From Ceratodon purpureus (lineage: Eukaryota; Streptophyta; Bryopsida; Pseudoditrichales; Ditrichaceae), in NCBI GenBank assembly GCA_014871385.1, contig CM026426.1, positions 94,718,238-94,782,237 of the forward strand: a DNA stretch of 64,000 nucleotides, written 5' to 3'. A program made the translations under genes and the position numbers. Positions within the stretch are counted from its first letter, which is position 1. Every line of letters starts with the position of its first letter. Below are positions 52,816 through 64,000 of the stretch, one piece after another. Under the pieces are notes generated by a model, which did no database searches, had not been told where the DNA came from, and worked only from the letters and a program-made list of their open reading frames with translations.

Positions 52816-55490
52816 ACTTTTATGATGTTTTAAACCACTTTGCACTAATGAGTTTATCCTCTATTTTGGATGACCTTTCTTTACTTCAAGACATCAAACA
52901 AATAAAAATATATATCCTAGGTTATTTCAATTTTATAAATGAAAATCATAGTATATCTTTTACTACACATGGATTCATAAATGTGGTCGTTTGCATGAAA
53001 TAAACAAGTTTAGTTGAATTCAATATCTAAAAAACACTCGGTTGATGGTTCTTGCTCAATAGTTGCTTGTAAACCTTCAAAATTGATCGTTATAAAAGGT
53101 ACAAATTATCTCTATCTTATTCAATACGTTCTCTTATACTTGTGAAAGCAAGTCTGCTCTCATGTTTTGCATAAGTCACCTCGCTTTGTTTTTGATTGTT
53201 TTTTATGTTTTTGTAAGCTTTCACATTTCTTTCAAATCTATAACACCAATATAGATCGTAGGGACCATGTTGAATCACGTCATCCAATCACTTTACGACC
53301 TTGTGACTTCTATAAATTCTTCTGTCCAACAATAAGTTCATATATAACCATAAAATAGTCTTGAAATATCACTTAAGATTTGTCCAATTTGATACAATTT
53401 ATCTGCACTTGATATATGATTCAGAAGAATTTCTAAGCAAAATGGTAAACACCATTGAATGAAGAGTTGATATTCCTCTAAACTCTAATATGAAAGACTA
53501 TTGAACAATCGAAAGACCTTGATTTATACAACTCTCTACATAACTTTGAAACAGATTCAAAGGTATTACATGCATAGAATCATATACCAAGTCCATATTC
53601 AAATCAAAATCATAAAGGTCATAAAGTGTCCGATGTTTAGAGTAGGATGTTACATTGTTTTTTCATATTAAGCGACCCTTCCTTCTTAATTCCAAAGCCT
53701 CTAAACGGATGGTTTCAATGGTTTGCAGAGGAGGTGGATAAAACTTTTGTCGTCAATAATCAGCGTATAAAACTTTGGATCTAGACAATATTTTTACCGG
53801 GTGGCAACGTTGACAAGCACTATAACCTGAAAGTTTGAAACCTCCTACTTTGCATTGGACAGGATGATCATGTGTCCAGTATATAAGCATGACTTGTGCC
53901 TTTGAAATATTACTCTCATTTGAGGAAGCGATAAATGGAGAAATAGCTGTGGATGGAAAGTCATATTGAACATCGAAATGAGATCTTCCATTCCCTTATG
54001 AATGGCTCGAGAAACATTGTCATTGCTTCAACTCATATTTCCATCAAGAGTTTTTCTCAAGAATTCGAGATAAATACGACTAGAAGACAATGTCCAATAT
54101 TGTGCAATCCCTTATTTAGAACTTCAATTTCAACCACCCATCCTTCTTTATATGTTGTAGTTGTCTTTAAAAAACCATCCCAATGAGAAGAAAGAGCAAT
54201 ATTCCGTAGATCTCTCTACAAACATCTCAAGTAATATATCAAAAGACATTATAATTTTGATGAAGATATTATATGAAGAAAAATAAAATTGAAAGAGAGT
54301 ATCAATTTTAAACGTTCTTTTCTCTTATCAAAAACATACCAAAAGGTTCTAAAGATTGCATAAAATGAATCAGTGAAACAAGCAATTAATTTCCAGATCT
54401 ATAAGGGGTACATAAATTATTATGCTTTTCCTGTATTAAAATAAAGTAACTAAAATTTTTTATTTCCAATTTTTTGGATGTTTAAAAAATAAAATAAAAT
54501 AAAAATTCATAACAAAATACAAATTTGGTACTATAAATTTACTTTAAAGTCAAGAAAAAGATTTTGAAAATTGTATAATATAAACTAGAAAAGTAGTTCA
54601 AAAAAAATATAAGTCACTCTTGTTAATATCTAGTTCGGGGAAAGGTATTTTTGTTTAGCATTTGATAATGACTAAGGTCAGATGTAAAGAATAAAGGTTC
54701 TGTAATCGACTAATTGGTTGCAAAGGTTATTCACTGGGTTCTCTTTTAACAATTATTTCCCTTCATATATGCATCATCACTCTTAGGTTGATTTGACATT
54801 ATCCAGTATCTAGTATCAAGTATCAAGTACTGAGTCAATTAAACGGTAGCTAGTGATCCAGTTCTCATTGTGCCAGTATATATGCAAGGTCAATTTGACT
54901 TACTAATATGCAGAATGAATGCATGTCCTTTGAGCATTAACTCAAGTCTAATTACTAGTTGATTAAATTGTGATTATCATGTAAAGCAAGTTCATATATT
55001 TAGCTCCAAAAATCCTGCATCATAATAGTTTTATCTCCTCAATTACTCAGCATTGACGAATTCTCATTCTTCAAGAGTTATGAACTCACTATTTGCTAGT
55101 CCCAAGTATTAAAATGACTCTTGAATAATTCCTCTTAATAATCTATGATTTCCCGTAAATTCCTCTAAGGGTGATCAATCCTCTCGGGATAGAATACAAT
55201 TTCACTCTAGTCTTAACATATCATTTAGAAATATCTCCAAGACACTCTATTTAATCACTCGACTAATTAGCTACTTCAGTCAAGTAGACTTCAATAATTA
55301 CTTTGAACTTTTTTACTCAATCTCGTTTTTCAATGGTTCTAATTTCACACTCATACTTTACCACAGACTCTCTCTCTGGTATCTATGAGCTAATCTATAA
55401 ACCACTATCACTCCCTAAGTGATACTGTTCAAATTCTTATATGTCAATTTGACTCCATTTTACTCTAACTCTCTACAAAGACTCATCCTA
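52816..55490. other. AT-rich DNA, no gene seen
   Basis: About 2.7 kb of AT-rich sequence with short open frames only. No domain, tandem array or RNA gene is evident. A small cluster of TAGTATC/AAGTATC repeats lies near 54807. Confidence 0.5.
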
Positions 55491-57316
55491 CACTAAAAGA
55501 ATCCCGTGTTTTTTAAGACATCCCGAATCATGTTTAAAAAAGCAAGTGGACGTTGGAAAGGATGTCGTGTAGACATAAGAACATCTAAGACAAAGCAAAA
55601 AAAAAATGCGGACATCCAAAAAAACATGCAGACATCTCCGTAGCACGCGCGTCTCTGGGTGATTTTGGAGAGCACTGAAGCGTGCAACGTGGACGCCACG
55701 TTGACGACACATCAGCGGATTTTTTTTCGGGCAGTGCAACATAGATAAGGATGTCATCGCTGCCAATGGTGATGTGGCAAACCACGTGGACCCGCCATTT
55801 TCAGATGTGGCGGCACGAAATTCTGACGTGTCAGCCGCAAAGGAGTAACATGGCATGCCACGTAAGCACAGTTTTTGGTCATTTTTGTGTCGGAATTGCG
55901 TTACTGTTGACATCACCTGGGACATCAGCGTGGTTTCCGAGACGTCTATGTGGTGACAGCGTGATGTCCACGTCGATGTCTGCGCGGACATGAATCATGT
56001 TCGACATTTGTTACAGTGGACATCCCCATGCTGTAGAATTTGCCATGGTTGACATGGCCATGTCAACGTGTACGAGATGTGTGAAAGGGTGTTTTTGCAA
56101 AAATGCAGGTGTTTCGCATACATGAGGGTGTTTTTGGTAGACATGTGAGTGTCTTTGTAGCTACAAAGGTGTTTCGGCAGCCATGAAGGTGGAATATGAT
56201 CACAAGGAAGTGAAGGAAACAGGATCACATTAAGAAAGGAACAAGGGAGGAAAGGAGACAAGAAGAAGATGGAGAACAAGACTGAAGTTAGGAAAGAACC
56301 CCGCCCTCGGATTTGTTTGAAGTACCTTTCAGTTTTTAGGTCGTCATTTCTCCATCCTAGCTTGGATTGGGGCGTGCCTTAGCTTTTTAAAAAGCTGAAT
56401 TGAATGTAAATCTACCCTTAAAATCTCAGAGGCATAGGATCAAAATCATAGGACACATTGCTAAAAATCCGAGACCCTTCCTCCAGCCGCACTCCTTTAA
56501 CAATTTCAACTTCGGGAGGCAATATCTCACTCTCTATAACTTGAAATTGGACGTTCTTACTACCATTGGAAAGCCCTACAAGAGATATACAACCATGTCA
56601 ATTTTCACTCTACTTGGAGAAGAAACGAGGGACTAATAGGGAAAAGAATGGGAGACACTCCATGGAGTAGGAAGAAAACACAAAAAGCTTGAAAACAAGA
56701 TCTCAAATACAAGATTAGTAGCCGCCGAAGTGGCACCTCACCCTAACCCTACCAAGGCAAAAGCCCTAATCTAAGGATGAATGTTGCCACCAATAAACAA
56801 AAAATGGGTGAATGAACGTCACCATGTCTTGATAAATGTGTGTGTTGACATCTTTCGAGACATACGGACGTTTTTGAAAAAGAAATAGAGAAGAAATTTG
56901 ATATTGTAAATTTCATTTACAAAGAAAAAATAAAAAAAAGGTTCTTCAATTCCTCTCGGCCTTTTTTTGCTCCCTTTGCTGACCCTGCCCTTTTTGTGGT
57001 TTTTTTCACTACAGGTAGGAAGTTACCTTGCAGCCTGATAACTTTGGGTCCATTTTACCGTCCGTCAAAACAAGGCCGTTGTTGATGTGGCAATTTTGTG
57101 TTTAGAGGGATGTCCTCTGCCACATCCCCATAGACGCGAACGTTTTTCCAGACGTCTTTGCGTTTTTAGGCTAGCATGCCCGTGTCTAGGCACAATAAGC
57201 CCAGTTTATTTCAAAAGACGCGTTAACGTCCTCACTGTCCTTAAGACATGATTGACCGACAAAAACACGACCATGTTTTTGGAGAATATCCCCAAAAACA
57301 TAGGTTTCTTATAGTG
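55491..57316. mobile_element. Non-autonomous CACTA (En/Spm-type) DNA transposon, 1,826 bp
   Basis: The left end CACTAAAAGAATCCCGTGTT and the right end, read in reverse complement, CACTATAAGAAACCTATGTT, match at most positions and both start with CACTA. The flanks carry the 3-bp duplication CTA (55488-55490 and 57317-57319), as CACTA elements make. Within about 600 bp of the left end and 500 bp of the right, short motifs GGACATC, GACGTC or their complements recur many times, the expected subterminal transposase-binding repeats. No transposase ORF is present, so it depended on an autonomous relative. Confidence 0.85.
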
Positions 57317-58564
57317 CTATCTCTCTGGCATTGAGTAGTTTGGTTAGTATGACATCATTCTTCCATTCTGTCAATTAGACTAGTCTCTTTCATTACTTAA
57401 CACTATGCACTCAGTGTATAATTACAATTCCAAAAAATGTAGTCAATTGGACAATGCATGTAATTTAGAGTTACTCTGGTAATGGTATTATGTAATGCAA
57501 AATCAATTGCTAAATGGAACACTAATATGTACCATTCCCTAGGAAACAAGGTAAATTAACAATGCAAAATCAATTAAGTACAATTCTCAACAACCAAACC
57601 AATGTATACAATAGCCACTACATTTGATTGCAATTCTCCACAGCCATTCACAGCCAATCAACAATGCATAGTGCTCCTGTCAATTGGACTTACAAAATGA
57701 CTCAATCAAATTGACAATCAGCAACTAAAGGAACAAATTTGCTTGAAAACAATTTCCAACTATATATACTAGGACCAACACTTGAGTAATTCAACTAGAC
57801 ATAACATAGTGTGGTGTTTCTTATCTTCTTCTTTAGTTCTCTTATAGTCTTGTAATGATTCCAGATTCTACACGTTACCCTTGACTGTCTTGAATTGTTC
57901 ACATTAACCTTCTATTTCTAAATACTTTAAGTTTTTAAGTCATTTTTACATTGTTGTTTAAAAAATTACTTCAAATCAAAAATATTCCCATCACATATAA
58001 GATAAATCATTTCATCAAACAATCACTTTTACAGCCCATGAACAATGAAACAATTTTATTTTTTTTTAATTCTAAACATAAGATAACATAGAGTATGTAC
58101 ATTAATATTTTCAAACTATCAAGTTTATAAATATAATATGATAGTCCACAATAGAAGATAAACCAAGTTCTGACAATAATTTGGAAGAACAACCAAACGG
58201 TGTCAAAGATTTTGACAAATATATTAGTTGAAACTCACCTGTACAAATGTTGGTGATGCTTCAATATGAGATCAACAAGTTGGACAAATAAATTGATATT
58301 TGTCCATATCCTCCCTCCAATTAGCTTGCAATATATCACACTTGCTTGGAAATGCCTTAAATATAGATTGGCACAATGGATTGCTACACAAAACTGGTAA
58401 CTCCCAATGAACATTAGGATTCCAAAAATCTTAAACCGTCCTCATTTTTTTTCCATGCCACATCTGTGAGATATTGGGAGGTTTATATTCCACTAATTTG
58501 TTAATCCATTCTCCTTTTTGGTTTTGTCTCCATATCTCCAACCACAGATAACACGTTGATCCAC
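57317..58564. other. AT-rich DNA, no gene seen
   Basis: AT-rich sequence with no convincing coding region or repeat. The part after 58200 may be the 3' flank of the minus-strand gene ending at 58565. Confidence 0.45.
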
Positions 58565-59390
58565 TCATACATTCATTTGCAATGTAAGATGAAAATGGAA
58601 AATAACCGAAAGATAAAATGTCTTTCGATGCATGTTACATGTTGGACATTTTTCACAGCAAAATGGGCAATCTTTAGCCAAATGTGGCTTATTCCTTCTT
58701 TGTCTTTGGCATTGACACCTGAGAAAATTTGGGCCACTACGTAAATCTTCATTACTTGGTACAAGAAGAATAGGTTCATGGGCCACACCTGCTCTTCCAG
58801 TGCATACTCTGTATCTGATTGGTTGTCTCATGCCTTGGTCCATATACATGACTTCTCTTTGACTCCAAGATGTTGGTGAAAAACAATCAGCTGAACTTGA
58901 TTCTGTCCACCAAAAGCATCGATCATTACTATGTTTTACTTAAAAATATATCTTGACATTTTAAAACCAAAATGAATGATAATAGAAAAGTTAAAAGCTT
59001 ATTAAAAACCCCCCAAATTAGTGTACTTAAGCCTAAAGCAATTGAAAAAATCTTACCTGCCATCTTGATCAATTGTGCAAGTCCCATTCCTTTGAAGATT
59101 TGTTCTTGTCCAACTTGCTCCTTGGGTATGTTTTCAAAAATCCTTTTAAAAATCTTTTCTTGAATACTGATTGGCACATTTGCAATATCCAAGTCTTGTT
59201 AAAGGCTGAATACGTCACCTTCAATGTGTTTGGCCAAATTGTATCCTTGTGGACCCTGCTCTATAGTTTTTCCATTTACAAATCTTATAGTTTCCCACAT
59301 GTCAATTTTAGTTTGTATTTTGGGTGCAAAATCCAGAATATCTTCATGAAGACTCAGGTGAAGAAATATGTTGGAAATTTTCCTCTTCAA
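58565..59390 (-). pseudogene. Two-exon Cys-rich gene, one in-frame stop
   Basis: The minus-strand frame from ATG 59390 has a TAA at 59199-59201 and continues to a splice donor GCAG|GTAAGA (intron 58939-59056, 118 bp, acceptor TTTTTAAG). Exon 2 reads VKHSNDRCFWWTE in phase and runs to 58565. The C-terminal part has CQCQRQRRNKPH, then KDCPFCCEKCPTCNMH: seven Cys and a His in about 30 residues, probably a zinc-binding cluster. The first exon is helical and charged (EKIFKRIFENIPKEQVG). The family is not recognised. The phase-keeping intron argues for a once-real gene. A G40 run lies just upstream, so the true start may be further on. Confidence 0.5.
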
Positions 59391-59419
59391 ATTTATTAGA
59401 AATTTTTGAATTCCTAATT

Positions 59420-59420
<1 letters not shown>

Positions 59421-59460
<40 letters not shown>
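59421..59460. repeat. G40 homopolymer
   Basis: Forty consecutive G on the plus strand. The sequenced length is probably approximate. It would readily form G-quadruplexes. Confidence 0.9.
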
Positions 59461-59900
59461 CGGTAGGGTAGGTAGATGACGAAGATGGAGAGTTGGGAGG
59501 AGACATAGATGATTGTTAATCACTGGTATCTGATGGAATTTCATCTCTCTTCTCCCTTCTCCATCGGTATTACGACTTTCTTGAAATCATTCTTCCTCTA
59601 ATAGTGTAAATTTTCTTGGAATTCATTGAAATATGAAAGGAGCTATTCCTCTAAACTAGCAACTCTTTCTATTGCATGCTTTCACCAATAATTCACAATA
59701 ATATACAACCAAGGCAACAATGAATTGAATATTATAAGGTTATAGTAATAATAACTAATTACAAACATGAATCATATACATATATATATATACTAGTGGG
59801 ACCCGTGCCGTTGAGCACATCGACCGCATCTTTTATGTCTCCTCGTCTGATTCCACCCTCGAACCCTCGAGTGAGACAAACATGCTCAATTGTAAGATAG
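59461..59900. other. Intergenic
   Basis: Nothing recognised apart from a short (TA)n stretch near 59778-59793. Confidence 0.45.

Positions 59901-59972
<72 letters not shown>
59901..59972. repeat. (TA)n microsatellite
   Basis: About 72 bp of AT dinucleotide with one interruption near 59907-59909. Confidence 0.95.
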
Positions 59973-59975
<3 letters not shown>

Positions 59976-62555
59976 TTACTTCTTTAGTATTAAAATATAT
60001 TCTAATATTATGATAATTTTATTCTAATATTAAATTTAAATCATAGAACTTTTAAGTCCTTTTAATTAGGTTAGAATTGATTTATCTCTTCAAGTTCTTT
60101 TACTTTAAAATCTAGAGTGGCCTTATCTCTTTTAGTACTTTTGCATTTATACCTAGAGTGGTCTTACCTCTTTAAACTTTCAACTTTTCATTACATAAAA
60201 TATATTGTTTTAAGATAAACATTTTGTTCTAAGAAAGAGAACATTCTATTAAACATGATCATAAATCTGACTAATTTGACTTACGTTGATTTGAAACAAC
60301 AATGAATGAATGATGTGGTTGAATTGTCAAGTTGTAGACTTATTGATATTGAAGTAAAGAATATAAGTTTTTTCATTGGTTTATTTTAAATTTGAAAATT
60401 AGTTTAAATTAAGAGATCTAGCATACAATGATAATTTATATATTGACATATGCAATAACTGTTGCAAGCATCTACTTATTTTTAAAGAACATATTATAAC
60501 TTCAAATCAAACAAAAAATTGAATTTTAATGTACAAACAATAATTAGGTTTCAAGGAAGATTGTATTCAACTTTGAAACCAATGTTTTGATAACAAGAAA
60601 ATTGAATTTAAATAATGTATAGTATATGGTTCAAGTCATATAATACTTAAAATGACCAAAAATAGTTCAAATGATTTTAATCTTTTTCCAAAATGATTGT
60701 ATAAAACATTGAATTTTTCCGATGCCATAAGGAAAGTGATTTCATCTAAAAAGACCGCCCCATCCATCTACTCCATCTCTGACCCTCTTCCAAGCCTCTA
60801 GCTCCCCTAAATTCGAAAGAGCCCCAAACATCTACAAGTACCGTACATATTGCCGGTTGTGTGTACAGTGACGGCTCTTTGCATAACATTCGCAATCTAG
60901 TGAAGCGTATAAGAAATCGTCATTGAATCTTAATTGTATACTTAGAATATTAAAATCTACTATATCTTCGATAATGACGGATTAGGGAGATGGTGGCGGT
61001 GTTTGGGCACTGACTTCGAGCTTGGGCAAGTTATTCTGTCGCAAAGGAGGTGTGCGAGTGCGCAGCGGAGAGGCGGATCGTCGTTGCTGGTTGTGGAGTC
61101 CGTTCAGGTGATCGGTGATCATTGTTTTCGTGATTCTTTTCCCTTTCCAACGAGCCATTTTACACGTCATTTGAGCCTGTGGTTGAGATTTAGGGTTTTC
61201 ATGAGACTGTTGTTGTTTCTTGTTGTTGCGGAATTCGTTCATGTTTTGGTTTGTAATTTCATGAGAGAGCTCACTAGAATTGCGGCTGAGCGTTTGAGAG
61301 GGCGTTTTATTAAATTCATGTTTGAAATTTTGGTCATGGGAGGTTTCTGACGTAATTTTTTGGGTTCCTCTGAATAGCACATGGAATGGTCTGTTTGATA
61401 TTTTGCCTTCGTTTCGGGTCAGGAGACAAGTGCTGGCCGTTGCATTGCGTTTTGGGGAGGTACAAATTATCATGGGTCTCGAATTTTCATTTGCTCACGT
61501 GCTCATGGGTCTTGAATTTTCATTTGGTCGCTTTGTTTCATGGTGGCATATGTGTCTGGTTTTGTTTTTGGTGTTTAATGCGATACATTGTGTATATGGT
61601 TTTTTTATCTTCTATCGAGATTGCTTCAACCAGCAATGGAACTGTGCATCTTGTTTGTGGCAGTTTGAGATTTCAAACTTCTGCACTGGTTTACATATTT
61701 TTCATCAAAACTGCCTCAAAACAGCCCCTCTTCAAAGCAAGGTGGATTTTTGCAAACTTGGGGTCTTTTTTAGTACATCTAACCGTAAGATCTCGTAGCT
61801 AACTTATATGTCTACATGTCCAAAAAATCTCATGCACTCATTCCTCACCAATTGCAAGATCATAACGTTCAAAGTAGAAAAACAAGTTTTTTTTCCCTGC
61901 AAAAAAAGGGGACAGCAGAGTTTTGAAGGCCCAAAAAATCATTTTTTAAAGTAGATAAGGAATGAGTCTCTCCATATTATTGTTACTAAGTGAGTTAGGT
62001 ACATGTCCAAAAAAAATCATATTCAAAAACACTATGGAAAGTTTCCCAAAAAATCATTTTCGGCTAAGGGTATGCTGAAATTCACATACAAAGGCCGTTT
62101 TTTGACAATAAAAATAGTATATGAAAAATTCTTGGATTGAAAATCCGAACGGTAGAAAAATGCTCTCCTACCTTTTCTATAAATTTAAATTTTTATTTTT
62201 GAAAAATATCAAAATCTCAATTTTTGATGGAATTTCAAAGTTATCGTCTTTGAGCAGATTTTTCCAAATTTTTGCAATTTTGGGCAGTTTTGGGTAGTTA
62301 TGGGCAGAATTTGCTGCATTCACAGTGGCTTAGTAAATTTCAGCAGCTGCCCGACGAGCAGCGTTTGACACTTAGCCTTCAGAACTTTCGATCCCGATGT
62401 TGGAATTGAAAAATAAAAATACCCACACGAAGATCTCTGAACAGCCCACCTTCAATAAAAGGTTCAGAAAATCCCAATGTAAATTGCATTCATAGGTACA
62501 TGCCCAAATTCCAAAAAAGCCCAAATGTGGATGATTGTCCTTTGGGGTTAAAGTC
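59973..62555. other. AT-rich DNA, no gene supported
   Basis: Mostly AT-rich. From about 60990 to 61800 it is less AT-rich and has overlapping open frames on both strands, but no domain or splice structure could be supported. From 61800 to 62370 there are many T runs. Confidence 0.45.
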
Positions 62556-63286
62556 ATGGCTGCTTTTTGCGATGAGTGTGGTATGCAAAACCCTCGTCCA
62601 ACTTCTAAATGGTGTAGTGAGTGCGGTTCCCTACGGTGTGATGTGCAAGGGAGTGGAAGTAGGGTGGTTGAGATTGCAGACAAGGATATTGGAGCTAAAA
62701 GCAGAGATGTTAAAGCGATAAATGTGGAGATGGAAGTTCAAGTTGTTCCATTTTGTGCTTTGCCGCAACTACTATTACTAAGTCTTTACGAAAGAGTTTA
62801 TGGACAGAGGCCACGAGGACTTAAAAGGAAATATTGTGGGGGAAGTTAATTTTGAAGAATAGAGGTTATCGCAAGCAACATAACAAGGTGAAGCACAATC
62901 AACGAGTTGGAAGGGATTGGTTTCGACCAAGTACTAGCAAATTTGTGGATGAGTTTTTAAATTCTCCATCTTTACGTTGAAATCCATAGTTTGTAAAAAA
63001 CTTGAAGCGACATTGTGGAGAGAAGCGTGCGGATGTTAAATCAAAAGATGATGTAGAGAGTATTATTTTGGATATAAATTTTCCACAAGAGGGTTTGAAT
63101 CTCCATTAGAGGAGTAGAGATATAGTGAAATATATATTTGAAATTAAACACTTTAGAAAAAGCCTCAAAAGCATCCTCAGATTGCAACAATATGACAAAA
63201 TTGTAGTTATTCAATTAGTAAAAGGGGATGTTGGAGAAGAAGAAAGAGATGAAAATCCGGTTCCAACTAGAACCCCTTGTCATTGA
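62556..63286 (+). pseudogene. Zinc-ribbon protein gene, decayed
   Basis: ATG 62556 opens MAAFCDECGMQNPRP, then KWCSECGS: a CxxC...CxxC zinc ribbon in the first 27 residues. The frame ends at 62849, but a one-base shift in the G5 run near 62840 continues into a Lys/Arg-rich region (NRGYRKQHNKVKHNQRVGRD). That same frame goes on, with TGA and two TAG stops, to about 63286 (DKIVVIQLVKGDVGEEE). I read this as a single decayed gene of about 240 codons. The zinc ribbon resembles the short N-terminal ribbons of plant nuclear or membrane proteins; the function is unknown. Confidence 0.45.
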
Positions 63287-63418
63287 AAGAAGCCAAGAAG
63301 ACTTGAGAATTGACTAAAACGTATCCACGGTCTCCTCAAGAATTACTACTTAAGCATCCATACTAGAATTTAGGTATGCTTCCACTTCTTTAAGGTCTAT
63401 ACTGTCCTTTTCATAAAT

Positions 63419-63490
63419 GAAATATCCATACTCTAAATTCCAAACCTGTTCATTGAAATATCCATACTCTAAATTCCAAACCTGTTGATT
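63419..63490. repeat. 36-bp tandem duplication
   Basis: Two adjacent copies of GAAATATCCATACTCTAAAT plus the following 16 bases, differing at one position. Confidence 0.9.
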
Positions 63491-63605
63491 GAATGAAGCC
63501 TGATTGTGTTAGTCAGTGGCAGCCATAAGGTGTACTTTGAGACTAATGTTGCTAATATTTTGTTACAACAGCTAGTGCTAACAAGACCCTCTTAAGCTGG
63601 CCTGT

Positions 63606-64000
63606 GCAATTGCAGACTTTGGCTTGGCATTGCTTTTTTCTGATGAACAGAGTTACATACCAATTAAACATATTGCTGGTACAAAGTAAGGCCATATGTT
63701 ACTGGTCACAAATTAGTGAATTTCCTTGGTTAAGAGTTTTCATAATCCATATTGTTTGTCCTTCTCTGTATTGGGCTCGTTGGAACTTGTAGACTTTGTT
63801 TTGCAGCAGAATTAGCTCAAATCTTTTTTTATGTTGAATGAATTTTTTGATTTTGAAATATGTTTGTCAAAGGGGGATTGTGTTGTGGCCCAGAAACTCA
63901 ATGCAGTTACATATTTCTAATCCGTTTTTTACATGGATTTGGGTTGCATATGTACGCAGAGGATATTTAGCACCGGAATATGCGTCATTTGGTCAGTTAA
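63606..64000 (+). CDS. Receptor-like kinase, activation-segment exons, runs off the right edge
   Basis: The exon ending at 63685 reads AIADFGLALLFSDEQSY, then HIAGTK: the DFG motif and activation segment of a plant receptor-like Ser/Thr kinase. An intron at 63686-63959 (ACAAA|GTAAGG donor, TGTACGCAG acceptor) is followed by GYLAPEYASFGQL, the APE block. An intron just before GY.APEY is common in LRR-VIII and Cys-rich receptor kinases. The canonical 'KIADFGLA' Lys is Ala here. TTGCAG at 63610-63615 may itself be a splice acceptor, so the upstream limit is uncertain. I did not find the upstream lobe in this window, so this may be a fragment. It acts at the plasma membrane if the gene is complete. 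Confidence 0.75.

Noticed and set aside
55488..55991. 167-codon minus-strand ORF at the left end of the CACTA element
   Set aside because: It overlaps the terminal repeat and the subterminal motif array and has no transposase motif.
61003..61802. Overlapping ORFs of 115-163 codons on both strands at 61.0-61.8 kb
   Set aside because: No domain, no splice-linked neighbours, and both strands are equally open, so coding could not be supported.

Overview
The window looks like nuclear DNA from a streptophyte plant (land plant or charophyte alga) with a large, repeat-rich genome. The reasons are GT-AG introns, a plant receptor-kinase activation segment cut by an intron at the right edge, a Ty3/gypsy element primed by a tRNA-Asp-type site, and hAT, MULE and CACTA elements together with an 18S rRNA fragment. 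I cannot name the species. Nearly every non-retroelement gene is broken by stops or frameshifts; some of these could be sequencing errors.

Region by region. 1-0.84 kb: decayed hAT transposase (minus strand). 1.0-7.8 kb: a divergent pair of decayed single-exon genes, a protein-kinase-like gene (minus) and a RING-finger gene (plus), sharing a TATA motif and surrounded by four blocks of one C/G-rich minisatellite. 8.5-19.3 kb: the most unusual part. A decayed MULE transposase with a SWIM finger (minus) and an eight-exon gene (plus) are divergently transcribed 421 bp apart. The plus-strand gene joins a ParB/Srx-like domain to a C-terminal amino-methyltransferase-like domain. Its large intron holds about 18 copies of a half-site at about 74-bp spacing, and the full palindrome TGTCGGATCCGACA (GATC at its centre) recurs elsewhere between 8.6 and 29.4 kb.

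20-32.3 kb: a run of small unrecognised genes, including two members of one family with a C-terminal SUMO-interaction-like motif, and a degenerate 5' fragment of 18S rRNA. 33.08-50.97 kb: a very young Ty3/gypsy element arranged LTR-internal-LTR-partial internal. Each 3.65-kb LTR carries an intact 731-codon ORF, and gag and pol share a frame separated by one UGA followed by CGG. 51.25-52.8 kb: an inverted, diverged relic of a related LTR. 52.8-64 kb: AT-rich DNA with a 1,826-bp CACTA-type element (TIRs and a 3-bp target duplication), a G40 run, a (TA)n tract, two decayed Cys-rich genes and the start of the receptor-like kinase exons.

The main hypothesis is that 8.5-19.3 kb (perhaps up to about 29 kb) is a MULE-type locus carrying its own ParB-methyltransferase gene and a matching set of GATC-containing palindromic sites. 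This is inference: no terminal inverted repeats were found, the copy is broken, and the methyltransferase call rests on motifs read by eye.
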